A stretch of DNA of 6,507 bases. It comes from Saprospiraceae bacterium (lineage in GTDB: Bacteria > Bacteroidota > Bacteroidia > Chitinophagales > Saprospiraceae). How positions within the stretch are numbered: the stretch's first letter is position 1; the number at the start of each line of letters is the position of its first letter. The stretch lies in contig JAJDFU010000213.1 in NCBI GenBank assembly GCA_020528935.1, forward strand, positions 1 to 6,507, read 5' to 3'. Below are positions 1 through 5,917 of this stretch, one piece after another. Below the pieces are notes generated by a model that worked only from the letters and a program-made list of their open reading frames with translations, made no database searches and was not told the origin of the DNA. A program made the translations under genes and the position numbers.

Positions 1-1
1 T

Positions 2-61
2 GAGCGAAGCCCCGTGCCCGGTGAACCAAGTTCACAAGAAAGTGGTACATCGGATTTGTAA
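2..61 (+). CDS. possible C-terminal tail of an upstream gene (partial)
   Basis: One plus-strand frame is open from the left edge and ends at a TAA at 59-61. It encodes a hydrophilic, Ser/Glu/Pro-rich tail ending in SGTSDL. Such low-complexity tails are common at the C-termini of Bacteroidota proteins, and the putative promoter for the next gene starts just after it. Only about 19 residues are visible and no family can be recognised. A second frame is also open here, to a TAA near 87-89, so the reading frame is not certain and the stretch could be non-coding. Confidence 0.25.
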   Translation, partial: ERSPVPGEPSSQESGTSDL

Positions 62-72
62 GACCAAACGTC

Positions 73-80
73 TATTTTTG
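73..80 (+). promoter_or_regulatory. candidate Bacteroidota-type -7 element upstream of cvpA
   Basis: TATTTTTG fits the TAnnTTTG -7 consensus of the Bacteroidota primary sigma factor and lies 36 bases before the ATG at 117. A TTTG at 55-58 could be the -33 element, but the 14-base spacing is shorter than the usual roughly 19-20. An almost identical ten-base context (CTATTTTTGT) occurs upstream of ftsK. Confidence 0.4.
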
Positions 81-116
81 TGGCTCTAATTGACGGGGAG
101 GGGAAATTTACGGCTT

Positions 117-724
117 ATGGTTGTTGACATCCTTTTTGCGGCGGTGGTGGTGTATGGTTGTTACGTGGGATTTACCCGCGGAATCATTCGCACGGTTTTG
201 CCGTGATCTCCATCGTAGTGGGGTTGCTGGCGGCCTTCAAGTTCTCTCCTGCGGTGACCAACCTGCTGGAAAACCAGTTCGGCGAGCAACCTCTCCTGTT
301 CATACTCGGCTTTGCCCTGACCTTTGCCGCGGCTATGCTGCTCATCCGGATGCTGGCCCGGGGAATGGAAAGCGTATTGCGGCTCGGGAATATCAACTTC
401 ATCAATCAGGCGGCCGGCGGGGTGTTTCTGGCTGCCGTCATGGTTCTGCTCTACAGCGTAATACTCTGGTTCGGCGATCAGGCGCGCATCATCAACCAGG
501 AAACCAAGCGCAGCAGCATGGTCTACCGCTACCTGGAAGATTACCCCACCCTGGTGTGGGATATGGGCGGCAAGCTTCGGCCCATCGTTGAGGATTTCTG
601 GGATTACACGGTGGATTTTCTGGATCGCATGCAGGAATACAGCGTGGAGCGCACCGAGAGCGACCCTTCCATTTACGATAAGGACGAAAGCGAGGAGGAT
701 GACGACATCTATCTGTACGAGTGA
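117..724 (+). CDS. cvpA: CvpA family membrane protein, apparent one-base frameshift near the N-terminus
   Basis: CvpA-family inner-membrane proteins are linked to colicin V production and envelope integrity; their molecular role is poorly defined. The ATG at 117 opens a frame encoding a typical CvpA start: a hydrophobic helix followed by GFTRGIIR, the conserved G-F-x-x-G motif. That frame meets a TGA at 204-206. The rest of the protein (AVISIVVGLLAAFKFSP onward) continues in another frame to the TGA at 722-724. Adding one T to the T4 run at 196-199 joins the two into a continuous 202-residue protein with about four membrane helices (roughly residues 4-14, 29-45, 65-80 and 100-122) and a cytosolic C-terminus ending in an acidic Asp/Glu tail. 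The shorter open frame from a TTG at 158 would lose the conserved N-terminal motif, so it is unlikely to be the native start. The break could be a sequencing or assembly error, or a real inactivating mutation. The lysoplasmalogenase gene follows nine bases after the stop. Confidence 0.8.
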
Positions 725-733
725 TCCAAATAT

Positions 734-1441
734 TTGCCCTTGAGGCCCCTTTCTGTTCTCTGGTCCGTCTTGTTTGGCCTGGCGGCCGGCCTGCAGCTCC
801 TCGTGGAGGCCGCCGGCTGGTCGCGGATTGAATTCTGGGTGAAGCCGAGCCTGATGCCGCTGCTGATGGCCGCCGTTTGGTCCGCCACCCGCAAGCCCTT
901 TCCACGGCCTGTCCGCCTGCTTCTTCTGGGTTTGTTCCTGTCTTGGATGGGCGATGTCTTTCTGCTCCCCTGGCCGGAGGCCGATTTTTTTGCCTGGGGG
1001 CTCGCTGCTTTTTTACTGGCGCATCTGTGCTACATCTCGGCTATGTTCCAGCAGCCCGGCGCCCGCAAGCGGGGGTTGCTGAAGAAAAAGCCCGGGCTGG
1101 TTTTCCCGGCCCTTCTCCTGCTCAGCGGCTTGCTGTTCTGGCTGTGGCCGGGTATAGTAGCGGAAATGCGCCTGCCGGTAGTGCTGTATGCCGGGATTAT
1201 CGTGGCGATGGTGCTCAGTGCCATCCACATTCATCCGCTGGTGGCGGTTCCCTATCGCCATTGGCTGGTGGCCGGTGCCCTGCTCTTCCTGTTGTCCGAT
1301 GCTCTGCTGGCTGCAGGTCGCTTTCGGGAATCGACCTTTTTACTGCCCGCAGCGGGCTTTTGGGTCATGCTCACCTATATGGCGGGTCAGGCGGGCATAG
1401 CGGCCGGGCTGAGCGGCAGCAGCCGGAACACCGCAGCTTAG
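734..1441 (+). CDS. yhhN: lysoplasmalogenase, YhhN/TMEM86 family
   Basis: YhhN/TMEM86 proteins are polytopic membrane enzymes; characterised members hydrolyse the vinyl-ether bond of lysoplasmalogens to a fatty aldehyde and a glycerophospho-base. The 235-residue product is almost entirely hydrophobic helices. Family hallmarks are visible in order: VKPSLMPLL (residues 36-44), WMGDVFLL with Asp74 (71-78), AAFLLAHLCYI with His97 (91-101), GALLFLLSDALLA with Asp189 (181-193), and a final FWVMLTYMAGQ helix (209-219). The conserved aspartates are the likely catalytic residues, by family analogy. No ATG is available between the cvpA stop (same frame) and the first helix, so the start is TTG at 734 or possibly TTG at 740. 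The nine-base gap suggests co-transcription with cvpA. The stop overlaps the stop of the convergent aminotransferase gene by four bases. Confidence in the family is high; the true substrate in this organism is not known. Confidence 0.87.
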   Translation: MPLRPLSVLWSVLFGLAAGLQLLVEAAGWSRIEFWVKPSLMPLLMAAVWSATRKPFPRPVRLLLLGLFLSWMGDVFLLPWPEADFFAWGLAAFLLAHLCYISAMFQQPGARKRGLLKKKPGLVFPALLLLSGLLFWLWPGIVAEMRLPVVLYAGIIVAMVLSAIHIHPLVAVPYRHWLVAGALLFLLSDALLAAGRFRESTFLLPAAGFWVMLTYMAGQAGIAAGLSGSSRNTAA

Positions 1442-2640
1442 CTCCGGATCATTCGTCCGATCGCCGCGGCCGTGTGTGCCAACTCTTCTTCGGTATTGTA
1501 GTAATGCGGTGAGAGGCGCAGGGCCCAGGGGACGCCCTGCGCAGCCATGGTGTATTGGGCATAATTGCCGTACGCAATGGAGGTGTGTATCCCGGCTGTT
1601 CGCAGCTCGTCCATGATTCCGGGCTCGGAATGCTCCAATTGTACGGCGACGATGCCGCTCAGTTCGCTGCCCCGGTCCAGCACCCGGCAGCCGGGAAGGG
1701 CCCGGAGGAGTTCCCGAAGGCGGGCTGCCAGTCTTTTGACCCGCGTTTCTATAGCCGGCATGCCGATGCTTTCGGCGTATGCCAGGGCGGCGGCAGCTCC
1801 GAGCATCAGGGCGTAGGAACGCTCCCAAAGCTCGAATCGGCGGGCATCGCCGAGGGCACGGAAGCGGTCCGTTGCCGTCCAGCGGGCGCTGTGTAAATCC
1901 AGGTAGAGAGGGGCCAGGCCGGCATGGAGTACGCGTTCGGATACGTAGAGGAAGCCGGCACCGCGCGGGCCGCGCAGGAACTTCCGGAAGGTAGCCGCGA
2001 AAAAGTCGCAGCCGAGGGCGGGCAGATCCAGGTCCAGTTGTCCGGCAGCCTGGCACCCGTCCACGAGGTACCAGGCACCTGCAGCCCGGCACAGCTGCCC
2101 GATCTCGGCTACCGGCTGCACCAGGCCCGTGTGGGAAGGCACCTGCGTGACCACTACCAGGCGGGGCTTATGCAATCGGAGGAGCCGCTGCAGGTCGTCC
2201 GGGTCTACGCCGCCTTCTTCCCGGTCGCGGGCTACCAGCAGCCGAAGGCCGAAGCGCTCCGAAGCCTGCAGCAGCGCGATCTGATTGGAGGCGTAATCGT
2301 GGCGGGTAGTAAGCCAGGTGTCGCCTGCCCGGACCGGAAGGCTGCTGAGCGCTTTGTTGAATGCATCGGTGGCCGAGCTGCAATAGGCGTACTGGGAAGG
2401 CATACCGCCGAAGAGACGGGCCAATTGCGGATAAAAGGCCTGTATGTCGCTTGCCCGGCGTGCAGCGGTCTCGTAGCCGCCGCCCTGGGCTTCTTCCGCC
2501 AGGTAGTGCTGTACGGCCTCCTGCACCGGACCGGGCACCAGAGATGCACCGGCATTGTTGAGGTGGATGCTCCGTTCGGCAGCCGGCGTGTCGGCGCGAA
2601 GCGCCTGCAGGTGTTCGCTTGAAAAGGGATGGACGGACAT
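1438..2640 (-). CDS. class V aminotransferase-fold PLP-dependent enzyme
   Basis: This 400-residue protein has the fold-type I, class V layout. LNNAG at 27-31 is near the substrate entry; CSSATDAFN at 87-95 is the PLP phosphate-binding turn. LVDGCQAAG at 192-200 has the Asp (194) that pairs with the pyridine nitrogen and a Gln at 197. FRKFLRGPRG at 218-227 carries the Schiff-base Lys220. LRLSPHYYNTEEEL near the C-terminus (374-387) carries the Arg (375) expected to bind the substrate carboxylate. Relatives include cysteine desulfurases, isopenicillin-N epimerase-like proteins and C-S lyases. No Cys occurs after residue 318, where SufS/IscS enzymes have their catalytic Cys, so a canonical desulfurase role is unlikely; the reaction is unassigned. 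The ATG at 2640 overlaps the stop of the upstream thiamine-binding gene as TGATG, with GAGGAA about 11 bases before it, so translation is probably coupled. The stop overlaps the convergent lysoplasmalogenase stop. Confidence 0.88.
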   Translation of the reverse strand: MSVHPFSSEHLQALRADTPAAERSIHLNNAGASLVPGPVQEAVQHYLAEEAQGGGYETAARRASDIQAFYPQLARLFGGMPSQYAYCSSATDAFNKALSSLPVRAGDTWLTTRHDYASNQIALLQASERFGLRLLVARDREEGGVDPDDLQRLLRLHKPRLVVVTQVPSHTGLVQPVAEIGQLCRAAGAWYLVDGCQAAGQLDLDLPALGCDFFAATFRKFLRGPRGAGFLYVSERVLHAGLAPLYLDLHSARWTATDRFRALGDARRFELWERSYALMLGAAAALAYAESIGMPAIETRVKRLAARLRELLRALPGCRVLDRGSELSGIVAVQLEHSEPGIMDELRTAGIHTSIAYGNYAQYTMAAQGVPWALRLSPHYYNTEEELAHTAAAIGRMIRS

Positions 2641-2900
2641 CAGAATTGGGGTTCCTCGCGCAGGTCGTCATTAATGAGTTTGAAGACCAGAGCTGTTTTT
2701 TGTTTGCCCGCCACGATGGGCCGCAGCTCGCGGGTGAGTATCTCCATGAGTTGATCGTAGGGCCCGAACAGCCGGGTGCTCATGGAGTTGGTGCGCACCT
2801 CTACTTCCGGATAGCTGCGCAAGCGCTTGATGAAGGCCACGATCGGTTCGGCATAGGCCGGCGTAAGCGGATACATGCTGATCTCCAGGGATGCATTCAT
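2640..2900 (-). CDS. thiamine-binding family protein (MTH1187/YqgV, DUF77-like)
   Basis: The 86-residue product resembles the Thiamine_BP/DUF77 superfamily (MTH1187, YqgV, the YkoF repeat), small ferredoxin-like proteins that bind thiamine or its pyrimidine precursor and usually form multimers. Visible family signatures are the first strand LEISMYPL (residues 5-12), a helix over about 18-28, NSMSTRLFGPYDQLMEIL (38-55), matching the conserved Thr/Gly-containing ligand loop and second helix, and a last strand KTALVFKLI (68-76). I prefer the ATG at 2900 because the next upstream in-frame ATG (2951) would add 17 residues absent from the family core and would place the candidate promoter TACCTTCG (2920-2927) inside the gene. 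The stop TGA shares one base with the ATG of the aminotransferase gene, so the two form an operon. The ligand has not been shown; thiamine binding is inferred from the family. Confidence 0.75.
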   Translation of the reverse strand: MNASLEISMYPLTPAYAEPIVAFIKRLRSYPEVEVRTNSMSTRLFGPYDQLMEILTRELRPIVAGKQKTALVFKLINDDLREEPQF

Positions 2901-2919
2901 GGTAAAAGCGGATTTAGCA

Positions 2920-2927
2920 CGAAGGTA
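2920..2927 (-). promoter_or_regulatory. candidate -7 element for the thiamine-binding/aminotransferase operon
   Basis: On the minus strand this reads TACCTTCG, one change from TAnnTTTG, with the following bases TG. It lies 19 bases before the ATG at 2900, a leader length plausible for Bacteroidota. A matching TATCTTCGTG stands before the Fe-S carrier gene. No clear -33 TTTG is present at the expected distance; that position is partly taken by the palindrome at 2935-2948. Confidence 0.4.
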
Positions 2928-2934
2928 AGGGAAA

Positions 2935-2948
2935 GCAGAGACCTCTGC
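2935..2948. repeat. 14-base palindrome GCAGAG-AC-CTCTGC
   Basis: Two perfect six-base arms are separated by two bases. The element lies seven bases upstream of the candidate -7 box of the minus-strand operon, a position suited to a repressor or activator site. The function is inferred from position only. Confidence 0.4.
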
Positions 2949-2977
2949 CATCCGGCATTCCGGGCCATATCACGCCT

Positions 2978-2988
2978 GGTTCAGAACC
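2978..2988. repeat. 11-base palindrome GGTTC-A-GAACC
   Basis: Two perfect five-base arms surround a single base, immediately beside the hairpin at 2990-3014. It could be a protein-binding site or chance; it is too short and tight-looped to be an RNA hairpin. Confidence 0.3.
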
Positions 2989-2989
2989 C

Positions 2990-3014
2990 AACCTGCCCGA
3001 CGGCCAGGCGGGTT
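2990..3014. repeat. hairpin-forming inverted repeat, AACC...GGTT ends
   Basis: AACCTGCC (2990-2997) pairs with GGCGGGTT (3007-3014) over eight base pairs, one of them G-U, around a nine-base loop. No T tract follows on either strand and no gene ends towards it, so it is not an obvious terminator. It shares its AACC/GGTT ends with the larger dyad at 5709-5748 and may be a degenerate dispersed palindrome. Confidence 0.4.
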
Positions 3015-3062
3015 TGGCCGCCTTCGTGCCAGAAGCGAAATCCCGACACGTTCTGAAATCGC

Positions 3063-3070
3063 TATTTTTG
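3063..3070 (+). promoter_or_regulatory. candidate Bacteroidota-type -7 element upstream of ftsK
   Basis: TATTTTTG matches TAnnTTTG and is the same octamer as before cvpA. It lies 91 bases before the preferred ftsK ATG (3162) and 46 before the alternative TTG (3117). No clear -33 TTTG is found about 19-20 bases upstream. A leader of roughly 80 bases is implied if the ATG is used. Confidence 0.45.
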
Positions 3071-3161
3071 TACTCGGGCAAAAAACAATTAATTTGTAAG
3101 AAGGAAAGGAATTCTTTTGGCCTTTCCACAGCCCAAACACGAGAAACACTATAAAGCTACC

Positions 3162-5654
3162 ATGGCAAAACGCAAACGAAAGAAGAAGGGGCAGCTTTCC
3201 CTGCGCCTGGGGCTGAACGACGAGCGCATCCCCAAGCTGATCGGGACTATTTGCCTGTTTTTCGCATTGATCTTCTTCTTGGCCTTTTTGTCGTATCTGT
3301 TCACCTGGCGGATCGATCAGGACAAGGTCACCAATTTTGACTGGGCGTTCTTCTGGTCTCAGGATTTTCAGGTGGCCAACTGGCTGGGCCGCTTTGGGGC
3401 GCTGGTCTCTCATTTCTTCTTCTACAACGGTTTTGGCCTGCCGTCCTTTCTGGTCATTTTCATTCTGGGCCTGCTGGGCGTTTCCCTCATCCGCCGCGCG
3501 CCCCTTTCGTCTTACGTACCCACCCTGGGGCGCACCTTCGTGCTGATGCTCATCCTGTCGATCGTTTTTCATTTTGTGTTTCAGGAGGCGGGTTTTCCCT
3601 GGGGAGGAGCCTTTGGAGAGCTGGTGAGCGAATGGTTGCAGTCTTTCCTGGGGCAGGTGGGGTTCATCCTGCTTTTCATGCTCATCATTATTGGCACCAT
3701 CGTATGGATGGTGAACCCCAATTTCCGGGAGCTTACCCCCGAACAGGCATGGAAAGAAACGCAGGGCTATCTGGGGGAGCGATTACAAAAAACCCTTCCG
3801 GGCGGTGTGCGCGGCAAGGCCAAGTCCAAGGCGGTAGAAAGCCTGGACCGCGTGGAAGAGCTGGAGGCCAAGGACGAAAAACGACTGGAAGAGGAGCAGA
3901 CCGCTTCCACGACCGTGGACCTGGCGGCCGAAACCGGCGAGCGCAAGATGACCATAGAGGAGGCCAACCAGCTGGCCTTCGATCTGGAAACGGAAAACGA
4001 GCCGCGGAAGCCCCTGGCGCCTTCGGCCGGCCAAAACCTCGAGATCCAGAAGCCCAAAGCGGATGAGCCGGGCCCTTCCGGCGTGCACACCAACCCGGTT
4101 CTGCGGCAGGAGGGAAACCTCCATCACACCGAACCCTACGACCCCACCCTGGAGCTGAGCACCTACGAGCATCCCGTGCTCACGCTGCTCAAAGACTATT
4201 CCGACCAAAAAGTGGAGATCGACCGGGCCGAGTTGGAAGCCAATAAGGATCAGATCATCGAAACCCTGCTGCACTACAAGATCGAGATCGTCAAGATCCG
4301 GGCCACCATCGGCCCCACGGTGACCCTGTACGAGATCGTGCCGGCACCGGGGGTGCGCATCTCCAAGATCAAGAACCTCGAGGACGATATCGCGCTGAGC
4401 CTGGCGGCCCTGGGCATTCGCATCATCGCGCCCATACCCGGCAAAGGCACCATCGGCATTGAGGTGCCCAACAAGAAAAAGCAGATCGTGAGCATGCGGG
4501 AGGTGCTGGCCTCCGAGAAGTTCAAGCGGGCCAAGATGGACCTGCCCATCGCCCTGGGCAAAACCATCAACAACGAGGTGTTTGTGGCCGACCTGGCCAA
4601 GATGCCTCACCTGCTCATGGCCGGAGCTACCGGCCAGGGGAAGTCGGTGGGTATCAATGCCATCATCATGTCCCTGCTGTACAAGAAGCACCCTTCCCAG
4701 CTCAAGCTGGTGCTCATCGATCCCAAAAAGGTAGAGCTCTTTCCATACAGCCGGCTGCAGCACCACTTCCTCACCTACCTGCCCGACCAGCCGGAGCCGA
4801 TCACCACCGAGACCAATCGGGTGGTGTACACGCTCAACAGCTTGTGCATCGAGATGGACCAGCGCTACAACCTGCTCAAGAAAGCCCATGCCCGCAACAT
4901 CCGCGAGTACAACGAAAAATTCGTGCAGCGCCGGCTCAATCCCGAGAAGGGCCACCGCTTCATGCCTTTCATCGTACTGGTCATCGACGAGTTTGCCGAC
5001 CTCATCATGACGGCCGGCAAGGAGATCGAACTGCCCATCGGGCGGCTGGCCCAGTTGGCCCGGGCCGTGGGGATCCACCTCATCATCGCCACGCAGCGCC
5101 CGTCGGTCAACATCATCACGGGCGTGATCAAGGCCAACTTTCCGGCCCGCATCGCCTATAAGGTATCCGCCAAGGTGGACTCCCGAACCATCCTGGATGC
5201 CGGCGGAGCCGAACAGCTCATCGGCCGGGGCGATATGTTGCTCAATGTGGGGGGCGAAATGCTTCGCCTGCAATGCGCTTTTGTGGACACGCCGGAAGTG
5301 GAGAACGTCATTGAGTATATTGCCGGCCAGCCCGGCTACCCGGAGCCCTACCTGCTGCCCGAATTCCACGGTGATGACGAAGAGATCCAGGGAACCGGCG
5401 GCCTGAAGTATTCCGAGCTGGATGAGATGTTCGAGGATGCCGCTCGCCTCATCGTATCCAACCAACACGGATCAACGTCCATGATCCAGCGGCGGCTGAA
5501 GCTGGGCTACAATCGCGCCGGGCGCATCATGGATCAGCTGGAGGCCATGGGTATCGTCGGTCCGGCCGAGGGCAGTAAGGCCCGTGAAGTGCTGGTGTAC
5601 GACGAGATCGAACTGGAGAAGTACCTGGACGATCTGCGCAATCGGAATAACTGA
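3162..5654 (+). CDS. ftsK: FtsK/SpoIIIE-family DNA translocase
   Basis: FtsK is a septum-anchored, ATP-driven double-stranded DNA pump that clears the division plane and, in model bacteria, activates XerCD at dif. With the ATG at 3162 the protein has 830 residues, normal for short-linker FtsK. After a Lys/Arg-rich start come four membrane helices (roughly 23-47, 80-111, 122-140, 164-184). A charged linker rich in Glu, Lys and Pro spans about 185-330, followed by the alpha domain and then the RecA-like motor. Walker A is GATGQGKS at 488-495. Walker B is IVLVIDEF with Asp609-Glu610, and ATQRPSVNIITG and GGAEQLIGRGDML are typical of the family. The C-terminal winged-helix gamma domain, which reads oriented chromosome motifs, is intact at about 750-812 (QRRLKLGYNRAGRIMDQLEAMGIVGP). 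A TTG at 3117 would add 15 residues and follows AAGGAAAGGA by six bases, so the start is not fully settled. All motor motifs are present and I see no disruption. Confidence 0.96.
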   Translation: MAKRKRKKKGQLSLRLGLNDERIPKLIGTICLFFALIFFLAFLSYLFTWRIDQDKVTNFDWAFFWSQDFQVANWLGRFGALVSHFFFYNGFGLPSFLVIFILGLLGVSLIRRAPLSSYVPTLGRTFVLMLILSIVFHFVFQEAGFPWGGAFGELVSEWLQSFLGQVGFILLFMLIIIGTIVWMVNPNFRELTPEQAWKETQGYLGERLQKTLPGGVRGKAKSKAVESLDRVEELEAKDEKRLEEEQTASTTVDLAAETGERKMTIEEANQLAFDLETENEPRKPLAPSAGQNLEIQKPKADEPGPSGVHTNPVLRQEGNLHHTEPYDPTLELSTYEHPVLTLLKDYSDQKVEIDRAELEANKDQIIETLLHYKIEIVKIRATIGPTVTLYEIVPAPGVRISKIKNLEDDIALSLAALGIRIIAPIPGKGTIGIEVPNKKKQIVSMREVLASEKFKRAKMDLPIALGKTINNEVFVADLAKMPHLLMAGATGQGKSVGINAIIMSLLYKKHPSQLKLVLIDPKKVELFPYSRLQHHFLTYLPDQPEPITTETNRVVYTLNSLCIEMDQRYNLLKKAHARNIREYNEKFVQRRLNPEKGHRFMPFIVLVIDEFADLIMTAGKEIELPIGRLAQLARAVGIHLIIATQRPSVNIITGVIKANFPARIAYKVSAKVDSRTILDAGGAEQLIGRGDMLLNVGGEMLRLQCAFVDTPEVENVIEYIAGQPGYPEPYLLPEFHGDDEEIQGTGGLKYSELDEMFEDAARLIVSNQHGSTSMIQRRLKLGYNRAGRIMDQLEAMGIVGPAEGSKAREVLVYDEIELEKYLDDLRNRNN

Positions 5655-5708
5655 ACTTGCGCAAGATACGAGTCAGCCCTTCCTTCTGTGAGCCGCCAAG
5701 AGCTAACC

Positions 5709-5748
5709 AACCCGGATTATTCGCGAATTTTCGTGAATAATCCGGGTT
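5709..5748. terminator. long dyad, probable bidirectional terminator or dispersed palindrome
   Basis: Bases 5709-5725 and 5732-5748 pair over 17 positions (14 perfect from the outer end, then one G-U, then two more), leaving a six-base AATTTT loop. It sits 54 bases after the ftsK stop and 170 bases beyond the Fe-S carrier stop, between convergent genes, where a terminator is expected. However, neither strand has a clean T tract straight after the stem: AAAAT follows on plus, and GGTTAG on minus. The inner part is a tandem of two ten-base near-palindromes (5719-5728 and 5729-5738). A transcription stop is the simplest role; a repeat-family element is the alternative. Confidence 0.55.
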
Positions 5749-5792
5749 AAAATGGTATGAACTGCAGTATCCTTGAAATGGAATAACAGCCC

Positions 5793-5812
5793 GGTATAGC
5801 GCTGAGTATACC
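5793..5812. repeat. inverted repeat GGTATA/TATACC
   Basis: Two six-base arms flank an eight-base spacer in the convergent gap. The stem is short and AT-containing, with no T tract, so it is a weak hairpin at best; the role is unknown. Confidence 0.25.
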
Positions 5813-5917
5813 ACAGGCCTGTTGCATGCCATCAGTGCACGGGGGGTGCCGGCGGGGGAGGGATCCGCGCCGATGTAGGTCCGCGAAAATGGAAAGGGCG
5901 GAATTCAGAGCGCGATG

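Larger units (their letters stand above)
2901..3161. other. divergent intergenic regulatory region
   Basis: This 261-base gap separates the minus-strand thiamine-binding gene from ftsK. I see no convincing gene in it. It holds candidate -7 elements for both directions (2920-2927 minus, 3063-3070 plus), three short palindromes (2935-2948, 2978-2988, 2990-3014) and an AT-rich purine leader before ftsK. Longer open frames that cross it lack family features and read through the palindromes. Confidence 0.6.
5655..5917. other. convergent intergenic region after ftsK
   Basis: This gap of 263 bases lies between the ends of ftsK and the Fe-S carrier gene. It holds the long dyad at 5709-5748 and a weaker inverted repeat at 5793-5812 (GGTATA and TATACC around eight bases). 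The remainder, including a G-rich stretch around 5837-5870, shows no open frame with family features. Nothing else is recognised. Confidence 0.6.

Noticed and set aside
158..724. CvpA gene starting at the TTG at 158
   Set aside because: It would replace the conserved GFTRG N-terminus with an unrelated polar segment; a one-base frameshift explains the data better.
1340..2092. Minus-strand open frame of 250 codons overlapping the aminotransferase gene
   Set aside because: Arg/Pro/Gly-rich shadow of the real gene in another frame, with no domain features.
1924..2622. Plus-strand open frame of 232 codons antisense to the aminotransferase gene
   Set aside because: Fully antisense to a gene with clear PLP-enzyme motifs; no recognisable fold or start context.
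2901..3000. TPP riboswitch upstream of the thiamine-binding gene
   Set aside because: The candidate leader is only about 15 bases and the conserved CTGAGA and THI-box core sequences are not visible in the upstream region.
3783..5468. Long minus-strand open frame of 561 codons antisense to ftsK
   Set aside because: It lies wholly inside ftsK, has a low-complexity composition rich in Gly, His, Leu, Asp and Val typical of an antisense shadow in GC-rich DNA, and shows no family motif.
5709..5748. dif site next to ftsK
   Set aside because: A dif site is about 28 bases with two 11-base XerC/XerD arms around a six-base spacer. This dyad is longer, nearly perfectly symmetrical, and lacks recognisable Xer arm sequences.
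5527..5832. Minus-strand open frame of 101 codons after ftsK
   Set aside because: It crosses the long dyad and overlaps the 3' end of ftsK; its composition is unstructured and no family is recognisable.
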